Origin: Ifrita kowaldi
Taxonomy: Eukaryota; Chordata; Aves; Passeriformes; Cinclosomatidae
DNA: 64,000 nucleotides
Direction of reading: 5' to 3'
NCBI GenBank assembly: GCA_013398055.1
Contig: VZRS01014210.1
Coordinates: forward strand, 661,933-725,932
Below, piece after piece: positions 14,101 through 26,100 of this stretch. Under the pieces are notes generated by a model. It searched no databases, was not told the DNA's origin, and worked only from the letters and a program-made list of their open reading frames with translations. Position numbers and translations under genes: made by a program. Position 1 is the first letter of the stretch. The number at the start of each line of letters is the position of its first letter.

Positions 14101-17100
14101 GCTGCTGAGTTAGACAAAGAGACTTGGAGTCGAGCTGCCGCCTGGCTCCCTCCTGACTTGGCTTTATAGTGCTCAAATATCTTGTTTTTCATTTCAGTGT
14201 TTGCTAAGAACTTCCGTGTCAATGCCGTCATGAAAACGTCTGTGTTGCTGAGCTGGGAAGTGCCTGAGTCCTATAAATCTGCAGTGCCTTTTAAGGTAAG
14301 AGTGGGATTTGGAGGAGAGGAAGCTCCACCTGTAGCAGTGAGCAGGACAGTGGATAGCAGCATCAGCTGGGTCCTATTGGTCAGGCTGACCACTGTAGCT
14401 CCATGATGGTGGTCACACAAGCTTGTCCTGATGCCTGACATGGAGCTGAGATGTGAAAAGTTATAAATACGATTTAATCACAAGAAATTAGCAGGACAAG
14501 GTGCTCTGAAAACCAGCCAGTGAATCAAACTAAGAATGACTCCTATGTGTCCTGTCTCAGACATCCATACCACCTTCATGAGTTATTTCAGAGCATCAGG
14601 GCAGATGCATAGTCTCAGGGAGTGAAGAGGAGAAGCATCATCAGACTTCCTGAAGGTCTTATGGGTGTGAGCAGCACAAAATATGTCAGTACAGAGGGAA
14701 CTCTGCAGGAATGGCTGCTGCTCTCTTTTCACCAGTACAGTTCTGGATGTGGTGTCATCCAGCAGTCTGCAGACAACACTGATGACCCAATGCCTTCCTG
14801 CTCTTGTCCGACCCCCAGGACTTGTCACTTACGTGGGTAGAAGACTGGAGTGTGTAGACCTCAGTGCAGTTTCTCTCCGTTGAGAAACAAGACCAACGCG
14901 TCACATCATCGAAGATAACCTTCCCAGTCTCAGCACCAATCTGCTGCCTCTGCAAAGGTGTCAGGGCGGAAGCAGCGTGACTTCTCTTTCTCCTTCCCTG
15001 TGCCCCCTGCCATGCTGTGCCTAAAGTGCAAATGCAAGGCCTGCATGAGCTGTGGGGGATTCATGGCCAGGGGAATAAGGGGAAATCTTGACCTGCGTCC
15101 ACATCAAAGTGTGTGAGCACCTCCCCTTCCTTGTTACTAACTCTCCCTGTTTAAGCCCTGAAGCTGAATTACCTTGATCAATAGCAGGCACTTGTTAACA
15201 TACACAGTTTAGCTGGAGCGGACAAGGCTTTTGTGAAGACCTTGTGGTATTCAAAGCTCTCCCAGATGCAGGGCGCATTAGCATCAGTGTTCAGGTATCT
15301 GGCTGCAAGGAGCTTCACAGAGCCCTGTAACTTGGCACTCTGCTGCAGAACCAGTGCACTTCATCTCGCCTTGTCTTGTGGCCCAAAGCCCACATCGCTG
15401 TCTGACGGTGCAGTGCTGGAAAGGGGCAGTGTGACCTTTGGAGCATTGCTGCCACACAGGGATGGTGGAGTGGTTGGAGGTAGCCAGGAGCCAGGGATGT
15501 AATGCTGATGCCCTGTCTGTCTGCTCTCCTAGCTGCACAGCTGTGATTGCTATCACAGGGGGACTCAGGGTCTGCCCCTGCTGCAGGTTAACCCTCAGCT
15601 GACACAGGAGATGGCATTAGCCACTTGCTAACTTCAGAGCAGTCATGCAAACCAGAGTGTTACAAGGATATTCTTTAACAGTGCCTTCTTTTTATTAATA
15701 TTCCCAGGCTTGCAGACACACATAAGTCAAGGCCAGGAGCTAAGAGGGTCAGTTCTAACTCGTTGATTGTGCCAGTTGAAAGAAATCCTTAACCTTCAGG
15801 ATTTTGTATTTTGTTTTATAAACAAAGTTCACCTCTCTCCTCTAATTCAGGCACATGGGATGCTGGGGCCAGAGCCTGATACTGTAACTAGCATAGCAGA
15901 TAAATCTCCATGGGAACAATTAGTATTATCTACACTTGATAAACAGTCTCATGTTAAATCTATGTCCCAAAGGGTGTCATATTCTACTTTAACAGATTTA
16001 ATTAAAGTAGATATTGTTCCAACAATGAATAGTGAGGCTCAGGCAGGACTGGTGCTTTTTTTTTATTAGAGAATGAACCGAGACCTTAAGATTTTTCATT
16101 GCTGCCAAATCAATAATGAAGTTTTGAGATCTCTTTGGGGAATTTTCAGAGCTTCTTCTGGTCCAGGAGATAAATTCCTTGTAAAATGTTGCCCAGCAGT
16201 TGTGGTGGAGCAGAGGCACTATTCCTTTTTATATTCCACCTGCAGAAAGCAGTTCTGGAGCTTTCATGGAAAGTGCAAGATAGATACAACCTTCTCCTTG
16301 GGGAAAGTGCATTTTCCTGAGACACATTCTTCAGCTTAAGAGTGGGACAGAGGATATACTGGTTACAGGCAGCATTACAAGGTGTTTTAGAAATGGGGAG
16401 AAGGAGCAGCACCTTTTGAAAATTCAAATGATACAGGTTTGGAAGTAACCCCTGAGAATGCTGGGCAGTGCTTTCTCACTGTGTGTCCCATGGAATGTAG
16501 TAATTACTCCTGCCTGCAAATACTCAGTCTTGTCTGCTTCTCCATCGAGTCATTATCTTTCCCAGTGTTGCACACTATGTGTCCTTTCATCTTTTAGTTC
16601 AATACAGTCTGTACTGCCTTGAAATCAAGCACGAGACCTTCAGCAGTGACATTTGGACCCACCTAGCTTTGCAAATCTTGTCCTGTGGGTAGGAGCAGCA
16701 CAGATGACATTTAACAGCAATCCATGGGCTAGTCAGCACTGTGTGGCAGTTCAGAGCCCTTGGGCCAGATTTGCTGCTGACTCTGGTAGTTACCAGTGGG
16801 CCATGATGCAACCTCTAAATAGCATTCCTGCTTGAGCTTCCAGGCGTCTTCCAGCTGCACGTGAATGACTGTTTCTGAGCCCTTACATTATTGTGAGGTG
16901 TATGTAGAGGCCTTAACTAATGGTGCATGACATTTGAGGAGACAATGTGTTGTGGCAGGTAAAGGGACGCGGAACTGCTGCAGCAGCTGTGAAAAGGAGG
17001 GATGGCAGAGAATGCTTCAGGAAAGCATTGCAAATGCCAGTTTCACTGTCTTTGGGTGCAAATTCCCATGCATGGCAATAAAAATCATCATCTGGTGTCA

Positions 17101-20100
17101 GCACAGAATCAGAGTCTGTGTCCTGGCCAGTTGCAGTGCAGAGCAAGCAGGGAAAATCTGAACTGAAATGCCTGACCACCTCTTCTGCCTCCTCTTGCTC
17201 TCGTAAAATAGCTCTGTCCCCAGCACATGCTCATGTGCAGGCAGTTGGTGGGTGTCTTCCCTGGAGCACACTGAGAAGCAGTTGGTGATGCCTTTATTAG
17301 GGAAGAATTCGTAATGAGAAATCTTATCCAAGAGGCAGCAGAACTCTGTGGGCTTTTCATCCTTTCAGCATAGGTCTTAATGTTGGAATTTTGGTTTTGT
17401 TCAGACCTGTGTGGGAGCACATGAAAGAGAGGTCTAGCTGCTCCTCCACGACACACCCTGACTTACTGGCATCTGATGTATCTGGCCCTTTACTATTGCA
17501 ATGTCATTGCAAGGGGTGGTGCTGGTCCAGACAGCAAAGCTGCTAAGATGATTTGAAGTCTAGTAGTCCTGTCTTTGGTGTGCCTACTTCTGTGTCAGAG
17601 CAACTACATATCTGATATTCCAGTGCTGCAAGAAGCATTTCTTCATTTTGATTTTTCACTCATTTTAGCACTCAGCTGATGTACATGTCTTTGGAGAAAG
17701 GGATTAAAGCCCAGGAGAAAATACCGTTAAGAGGAGTCACAACAGAAAGCAATTCCCTCTGGCTGTCCTACTATGCTACCTTTGACAGCCTTTCCCACAT
17801 GTGGAGCAGCAGCAGGGCCTTTGTCCCTGCAAACCTCTGTTACTTTAGTCACTTGGTGCTTACTTTTGCAGTCCATTCCTGAAAACTGAAGCATGTCAAC
17901 AAATGAGATTGATTTCATCTCTTCTCCATAGCTGGCTTCTCTCTGCTACTGTGTTACCTGCTAGGAAGCTTTTCTCAGCAGCAAAAAAGCTCAGGCTCCT
18001 TTCCTATCCTGACCTCCATGCAAACTGACGTGAAGAGGATTGAAGCATGCTGTAGGTATTGCTGTTTGGATAACACAGAAGCTGAGCTGCAAATTCTAGG
18101 CCTAGCCAGGTCCTTGTGCTCCACTGTCCTTCAGATCTCTTCCCAGGGCCTCTCTTCTCCTTCCAGCTCCAACACTGAACATTAGAGGAGTGCTAATCAG
18201 CTGCCCTTGTCCTGGAAAGCTGGCAGCTTTCTGTAGATTTCAGCCACCTGCTGAAAAGGGGACTTGAAGAAAAGTTTGTTGCCTCCCTTGCTGCCTGCAT
18301 CAGCCTGAACGGTGGGCTCAGCTGGTGAAAAATTATTTCAAGTAATTTGTCTTCCACAGAGCTGTGTTCTCTGTCTCTCAAGGCCACTGTTGGAACAAGC
18401 ACATTTTACCATGTGGTCTCTGCCTATAACACCGAGTAGCTGCCAGGGTTTAACATGGTCCAGCTCTGCCACTGCCAGTTTTTGGCGTGCTGTGTCTCTG
18501 CACCACTGTCAGGAATCCAGCACTCCCCTGCCATGCAGGACAGTCACCTGGTGCAAGGAAAGATGCTGGTTTTTCACAGCTGGGATGCAACCTCTGGCCT
18601 CTCTGGCTGTCTACACCGCATTTGTCACCTGGTAACTGTGTGAGTTTTTGCTTTGCAGAGGCAACACCCAGGGTTTTGTGGTAAGGAGTTGTCCCAGCAG
18701 GATCAGGATCGAGGTTCCCAGGGCAGATGGGCTGTTGGGTGCAGCTAATCCAGCAGTGCCCATGGCTGCTGTGCCTGGGGGGAGGTGAGGGTCCTGCGTA
18801 TCTGGGCAGGACATTGAGGAATGTTGTTACCTGAGGGGCCCAAGGGGGGAAGCTGTGCATGGGGGGCTGTGCACTGCCCTGGCCGCCTGCTGCTCTGCCC
18901 TGCCCACAGCCCCTCGCTGTAGGGAAAAGCAGGCAGGGAAAAGCAGCTCCGACCTCCTGCCCACGGCTGTATGGCACCAGCATCTGTTGTCATGACGACA
19001 GGGTGTCACACCTGCAGAGCCACCGTTCTGCGTACCAATTTGTGAGCCCTGTGCTGGGTTTGTCAGATCATTGGTGAGGCGTGTAACCCCCCGGTCACCT
19101 TGCTGGGAGGGGGATGATCTGCATTAAGCATCCAACCAGACATCAGCTGGTAGACATGGGAGTGACACCAATTTTAAAGCAGACAGGATTTTACACCACC
19201 AGCCTATTGCGTGTTGTAGCCTCATGAGACAAGAAACAAAGACCCATTCATCTCCACTTGGGGGCCAAGCACAGCCATCTGGATTCCTCCTCCACATAGG
19301 TGCTGAAAAGCAGCACATGTGGCACCACCAGCCTCACCGCTGGCCCTGGCCACCCGGGCTGAGATGACCTCTCTCTGCTCCATCACTACGAGGCACGGAG
19401 AGCACAGCTCAACGCTCTGCTGGGGGTTACTCTTCTTTAGCTAAAGATTTATGGCTGTTTACAAAGCATACAGTAGCCAAACCACCTGAGGGAGGGCCCA
19501 GAGCCAAACTGTCATCTCTAGCGCTGCTATTTTGAGTGTGAGTTTGCAGCAGCAGCTGTCAGCTGCATGAACATGTCCTTTTCCTGTTTCAGATTCTGTA
19601 CAATAGCCAGAGTGTGGAGGTGGACGGCCACTCGATGAAGAAACTCATAAGTGACCTCCAGCCAGACACGGACTATTCTTTTGTGCTAATGAACCGTGGG
19701 AGCAGTGCAGGGGGGCTCCAGCACCTCGTCTCAATCCGCACTGCTCCTGATGTCTTGCAAAGCAAACCCATCGCCACAAACAAGTACATACAGGAAGGAA
19801 AATTCACGCTCACTCTTCCCAAAGTGCAGACCACTGTGCCAGTTCGGTAGGTTCCATGTCTGTGTGGAGAAGGCAGGGTGGGGGGCTAGGAGTGGGGAGA
19901 GAAAGGCAGGGCAGACCTCTGCCCACCTGTGGATTTTGTAACCTGGGAGTGAATTTCCAAGCAGGCTGTGGTACAGAGGCAGACGTTTACCCATAACATG
20001 GGATCACGCTCCTGGCTCTTTCTGAGCAAATATTGATGTGTAATAAAATTAAGACAATTCTGACAGTCTGCCCTCACCCTGGTGGGTATACTCCAGATGC

Positions 20101-23100
20101 TACCAGCAAAAATACGGTTGAGGATCAGGAGGGACTTTCTCTGACACTGTATAATATCCTTTAAATAAATAATGCCTAAAGCCTCAAGGAGATTAAAAAG
20201 CGAGTTTGTGGAAGTTTTATTCGTTACTGTGGTATCCTTGTGCTGAAGCACAATTCCCCCAGGGTTCTTGCTACAATCCGATTATATAAATGTCCTTCTC
20301 ACAGCTCCTACACCACCCTCTGGAACACAGTCTGTGGATCTTCATTATCCTAATGAGTGCTAATGGCAGTATTCTCTTCTCTGGTGCAGCTGGAAAACCA
20401 GCCTTTTCCTTACTGAGCCCTTTTGCTGCTTAAAGGGCAGGGAGAGGAGTAGGTCACCCTTGAGGCATACAGCACACATTATTCAATGACCTGCCAGAGG
20501 ATGGCTCAGGGTCCTGTGCTTACACTTCCTTCCTTCCCAGGTGGTACTACATCGTGGTGGTGCCAGCAGACCAGAGCACTAGAGCCCTGACTGCTCGGTG
20601 GCGGACACCTGATGAGATGGAGCTGGACCAGGTAAGAACCTGTAGCAGCTGCTGTGATGGAAGTGATTCCCAAGTAGCCCAGCACACTTTGCCCAGGCCT
20701 CCTGGCAGCACGATGGATGCAACGACACAGGTGCAGGCTGCACATCAGAGAGGGGAGGCTGTGGGATGGGTGCCCACTCAGCCTTTCTTGGTGGCACCGT
20801 GTAGGAAGGAGGCTGGGGACAAGCTAGGGAGGAGCCACTGGCCAGAATGTGCCCCTTTAGGAGACCGCACTCAGAGCTCTGACCAGGACAGATCTTGTCA
20901 CAGGTCGTACAGTCCTTGCAGCCTTTTTCAGATTAAATGACCATGGTGATATTGAAAACAAGCTAGGAGAGAAAAGTATTGGTTTCAGTCCATTAAGCTG
21001 TTCTGTCAGAAGGCTTTTCCCTCTCTGGATAGAACCTAAGCGTGCAGTAGATAGAGAGTTCACTCTTGTATCTAACAAAACCTGCAAAGCTCCCTTCACA
21101 CTTGCTTGTTAAAGGCTTTGAGCATTCACCAGCCATTACCCCGAGATGCAGCTTGTCCTGTGCAGGAGTGCTCTGACACCCGAAGCACGGAACATGTGCA
21201 GGTGTCAGGAGACGCCCACATGAGGACTTTGTGGGCTCTTTATTCCCCACACACACTGCCACCCCCAGAGTATAAAGGAAGAACTCCAAGAAATCACACA
21301 CAAAAAGATCCATTAAGAAAACAAAGTTGCAATGTTCGAGCACTCAGAAATGAGGAGCTGTTAGAAGCTGTAACTCAGCCCTTGGCTTTATTTACATGAT
21401 GGCACAGTCTTTCCTGTGAGGTCCCAGCTCCACAATGTGTATTGGTGCTTCTGTTCTGCAAATGAAGCACAGCTGTGTGATGGAGAGCCATCACCCACAG
21501 GTCTCCTGCATCTTTTCATTGCAGAAGTTTTCCAGCACCACAGATGTCACAAGAAAAAGAAGACCAGGATGAGGAAGGTTGCTTTGGTTTTCAGCTTTAG
21601 GTGGTTGAAAGCTGTCGAAAGAACTAGTTTCTGTCTCTGTCTCATCCAGCCTCAGGCAAATAATTTAGCCAAAATTTTCATTAGCAGCCAGTGTCTTGCA
21701 TATTGTGATTTTTTGGAGTACTCAGTTTGAGATCCTGGAGCTCTCATTTGCAAAGCCTAAGCGTCCCCAGCTGCAGAGAAAGTCAATCGGAACTGGATAC
21801 AGAGAAAACACTAAGTTTTCTTGAAAAACAAAACAAGCTTATGTCTTTTCACTTTGACATTCAAATTTAGTGGACATATTTTACATTAATGTTGCAGTGT
21901 TTCTGTTCTCCATCTGTACAGTTGGGATAATCACTTTTATCTTGACTCATACGGGTGTTTGGAAGATAAGATCATTAATGTTTGTGAAGCACTTGTAATA
22001 GTATAGTGATCAGCACCATACAAAAGCCCATGAGGAAATTATTAATTTTGTCTTCAGAGCTGGATTTGAATAGTAAGCAATAAACAAGGCCTCAGGCTGC
22101 ATAATGCAAAGAAGAAAACAAAATATGGAATATCTGCTCTTTGATTAAGCACTGTCTGTCCTGTGTATTGAACAAAGCAGGGGGCTTACAGAAAAGATAG
22201 TCTGTGACTATGCAGTCAAGGGTGCAGCACAATGCACGTACATAAGACAGCTGAATTAATTTTGCACAGGCAATATTAATTTTCTAATTTTTCAGGATCT
22301 GAACTTTACAGGCCTAGCAGTTTTTTGATGCAGTCTTTTGCTGTGTTACATGTGTAAGTGGCAGAAGCCTCTAGCAACCTTAACCACAACTGGAGCCCTG
22401 TGGTTTTTTGTCCATGCACATAGAGCTGCATTTTCTGCCTCAAAGAGCTCAGCTGTAATCTCAGCCAGATGCAAGAGATGGGTGTAGAAAGCAAACTCCA
22501 CACTGCAAGCACTATCTTTCTGCTATTTCCCCTTGGGATTACAATGACATTTGTGAAACTCGGATTTCTCCAGCCTCTTTTTTCTTTTTTTTTTTTCCTT
22601 TTTTTCTGGTGATACTATAATGACAAGCTATAGCTTTTCTAAATTGCTTCTATGTGAGTATTGATAAGAGGACAAGGATGGATTGTCAAGGGGAAAGAGT
22701 GAGGGGTTTCTTACCCAGCTTTTCGTCCTCAGGGAGTGTGGCTTTGTGTGTACATCACTGTCCCTAGCCCTCTGATGTTCCCCATCTGCCCTGACAATGT
22801 TGCACTGATACATTTCTGTATGAAATGTATTTCATGCCTCCTTCTTCATTTTGAGTTAGAATTTATCTTCCAAACTTGTTATTCATTTTTATTAATTGGA
22901 AAAAAAGTCTTTAAAAATTTGAGAGTCATTTTTAGCAGTGCAGTTGGATTTTTGTGCATTTACATCCTTTTCCATTAATTTGTGACTATGAAATTTGCCA
23001 TTTTTACTCTGAACATCCCATGAAATCTGTTAGCATTCTGTGCGGTTTAAACAAAGCTCTGCCTGCAACACAGCAGCAGGTGAGCTACAGAGACACTGAC

Positions 23101-26100
23101 AGAAGGGAAAGACACAGCAAATGTCACTTTTTCCCTAAACATCAGCATCAGCTGTAATTCACATTCAGTGTCTGTAGACAGTGCGAGTTGCTGTCCAGAC
23201 CAGTATTTAGGCCACAGAACATGGCTTGGTTCCCTCACAGCCGTTGGGATACATAACTCAGGGGGACAGTCACAGCCAGGCTGTCTCAGCCCCAACATTC
23301 ACCATGTCAGCTTCCCAGAACTCAGGATGCTTCCAAAGGTGAGATCCTAGTGGAGGTTCTTGCAGGGAGGGTCTGCAGACAGATGCCCCAGCAATGCCTA
23401 AATGGGTGATTCTTGCCTCTGGTTTCTTAGTACCACCACATACAAATCAAAGCCAGTTATCTTCTCCTCCCTTCCCTTCACCCCTGCCGAGTGTTACATC
23501 CGGTCAGGTGGCAGTGTAAGGCGGTGGCACGCTGTCAGCAATAGTGATGCACCTTGTTTGTCCCCAGCTGCTGGAGGCCATCAGCCAAGGGAGTCAGAGC
23601 AGGCGGCAGCGACGCCAGGCAGACAGACTCAAGCCCTACATTGCTGCTCAAGTGGATGTGCTGCCTGAGACCTTCACCCTGGGGGATGAGAAGAACTACA
23701 AAGGTTTCTACAACAAGCCTCTGTCTCAAGACCTGAGCTATCGCTGCTTCGTGCTGGCCTCCCTGGAGGATGGGGACACGGTAAGGACTTTCTGTGGGGG
23801 GCACAGCCTGTCCTAGCAGAGCTCAGGTGGGCTCGGTGCAGGCAGGGTGAGCAATTGCTGCAAGCTGGGATAACAGAGTTTTCTGTGAAGGGAGGAGAGA
23901 GGCTGCATCAGTGGCCTGAGCAAGCTGAAGTGGCTGTGGGAATTGATTTGATAAATGGTGTTTTTGGAGGGAAATGGCACCGTGTGTTCCACATAACGGA
24001 TGAGAGTGGAGGACAGTGTCAACACACACGTTCTGCACAAGCTCAGTTGTGGCTGGCTGGGCTATTCTCAGAGCAGAACTTGGCATGTGGTTGGGATGGG
24101 TTCTCATTCTGCTTTGATTCAAGTAAGTGTCTGTAGAAAACAGCCCATGAAATCCTACCCTGCACAGCGACTGCTGAGACTCTGCAGTGAACAGGATGTT
24201 TCCCCTTCAAACCTGCCCTCACAGGCCCTTCTCTGCCCAGAATCTCACTTCCAGATGACATCTGGAGAAGCAAACCTGCCTCCCATCGCAGTGGATTATC
24301 AGCAGTGCACACCTGCCTGCTGCCTAGGGATTCCTGCTCCTGCACGTATCCCTGCTAGAAGCCGGCAGCACACGGGTCCTGGGCACGGGAAAGGTTGTTG
24401 CAATAAGCAGGGAGCAGCACAGCAAGACCTGGGCATCAATATCCAGCTTTAAACCCAGGGCAGGAGTGGTGGTGGCAGCAGCAGTAGCAGTGGCCAGTGT
24501 GTAAATAATGGAAATAATGGAGATGCACCGAATCCTTTGGTTGGCTTCCAAGCCGTGGCTTCCTTCCTCAGCCTCATTTGCTTGTAGTGTCTCATTAGGG
24601 CTGGTCGAGTTCTTCATTACTCATCCAGCTCACGTGTTCTTGTGGCAAGATGTGCGCACCAGTGAGGGAAGGAGAGCCACAGATTAACAAGGTAAGGCAG
24701 AGGCCTTAAGATACACTATCCAGACAATCCCTTTCAAGAGAGGTGACCCTAACTAGTTGATCCCTACTATAGTCATCATCTCCTCACTAGCATAGACCTG
24801 CCACAGCCCTCTAGTAAGCCACCAGCCAGCAGTAGTGCTCCTACAAACCTCCTATATACCCTGCTCCTACAGACCACCTTCCTGCATCCCCTGCTGCATC
24901 ACATCCACTTTCATCTGGAGCATGAGGCATTCTGTCCAAGGCTGTGCACTATCTCCCCCACCCAGCTCCTCTGAAATTGCTTGCTGTGTCTCTAGTGTCA
25001 GCAGGAGAGCATAACATTGCCCTTCTTCAAAGGCAGAGGGAGTGTGGTTGAAACACTGTCTCTGGGAGCAGGGGCACCTGCCCCTCGCAGTCTGCCTTTG
25101 GAAATGGCACTGAGATAACAGTCCTTCTGATCTCTTCTGTATCTGACTTCCCTTGCAAGGCGACGCCTCCAAAGTGTGTCTGAAAAATTAAGAATCTTTG
25201 CCTCTTGTACAAAGCTTTGGAGATGGTCACACGTTACCTTGCTGCACACATCAGAATGTGCTCCTTCCCTCCCCCACCACCAATGCACCTTGACCTTCCT
25301 GGGGAGTCGCAGGCAAAGCCTTTTTCCTTTCCTCAGAGTAGCCCATAGAAAGGGGAGTCACAGGCTTTCTTGTCTGTGCCGTGCTCAGAGCTGTAGCTGA
25401 CTCCCTGCCCTGTTGTTTGAACTGGACACGGGGTGTAGGAGCACAGGGGTGTAGGCTGATGGGTTGCAGTGGTCCTTTGCAGACTTCTAGGAACAGAATT
25501 AAACCATGAGCTGGTAGCTATTTCAGTTACTGAAACGGGGTCTTGTAGGCCTGAAAGGTTTCACAAAGTAGCAACCACCCCCCACGTTCTTTCCCAGACA
25601 GTGGCACCTCTGCTGATAAATTGGAGGAGAGCAGCTAGGATGCTGAACTAGTGCATGCTGCCAGAAGGATGTCCCAGATAAGAGCATTTTCTGTACTCCA
25701 CACGTTTGAAACCAGCCTGGCTGGGATCAAGGGCACCTGTGAGAGTAGATCAAGATATGCATTTGTGTGACACCAGCAGGCTTGATTTTTCCCTTTCTTC
25801 TCCTCACATATGTGAAAACATGAAGACATGAAGTGCATGCTTAAACTCCAACCTTAAAGCAGCAGATTTATAGATCCACAGGTACCTCTTCTGTGACCGA
25901 AACTTCTATGGCAGGAGCAGAGCTTTCTGACTCCTTAATGCCTGGCAGCAGGTGCTGCTCAAAAGCCACAGGCACGGAACTGATACAGCTCTGGCCCTCT
26001 CTAATAGCGGGAAAGGATTTGTTTTTGCAGCATTTAACCCTTCTGACCCAGCAACACTGAGCTGTGAAGGGGCAACACAGCTCCATAAGCCTTAGCAACA

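Noticed and set aside
18450..18983. 177-residue open frame on the minus strand
   Set aside because: Random-looking composition and no family resemblance, inside an intron of PTPRF.
24470..24492. GGT/GCA-type triplet run as a coding or unstable repeat
   Set aside because: Short, imperfect and mid-intron with no reading context.
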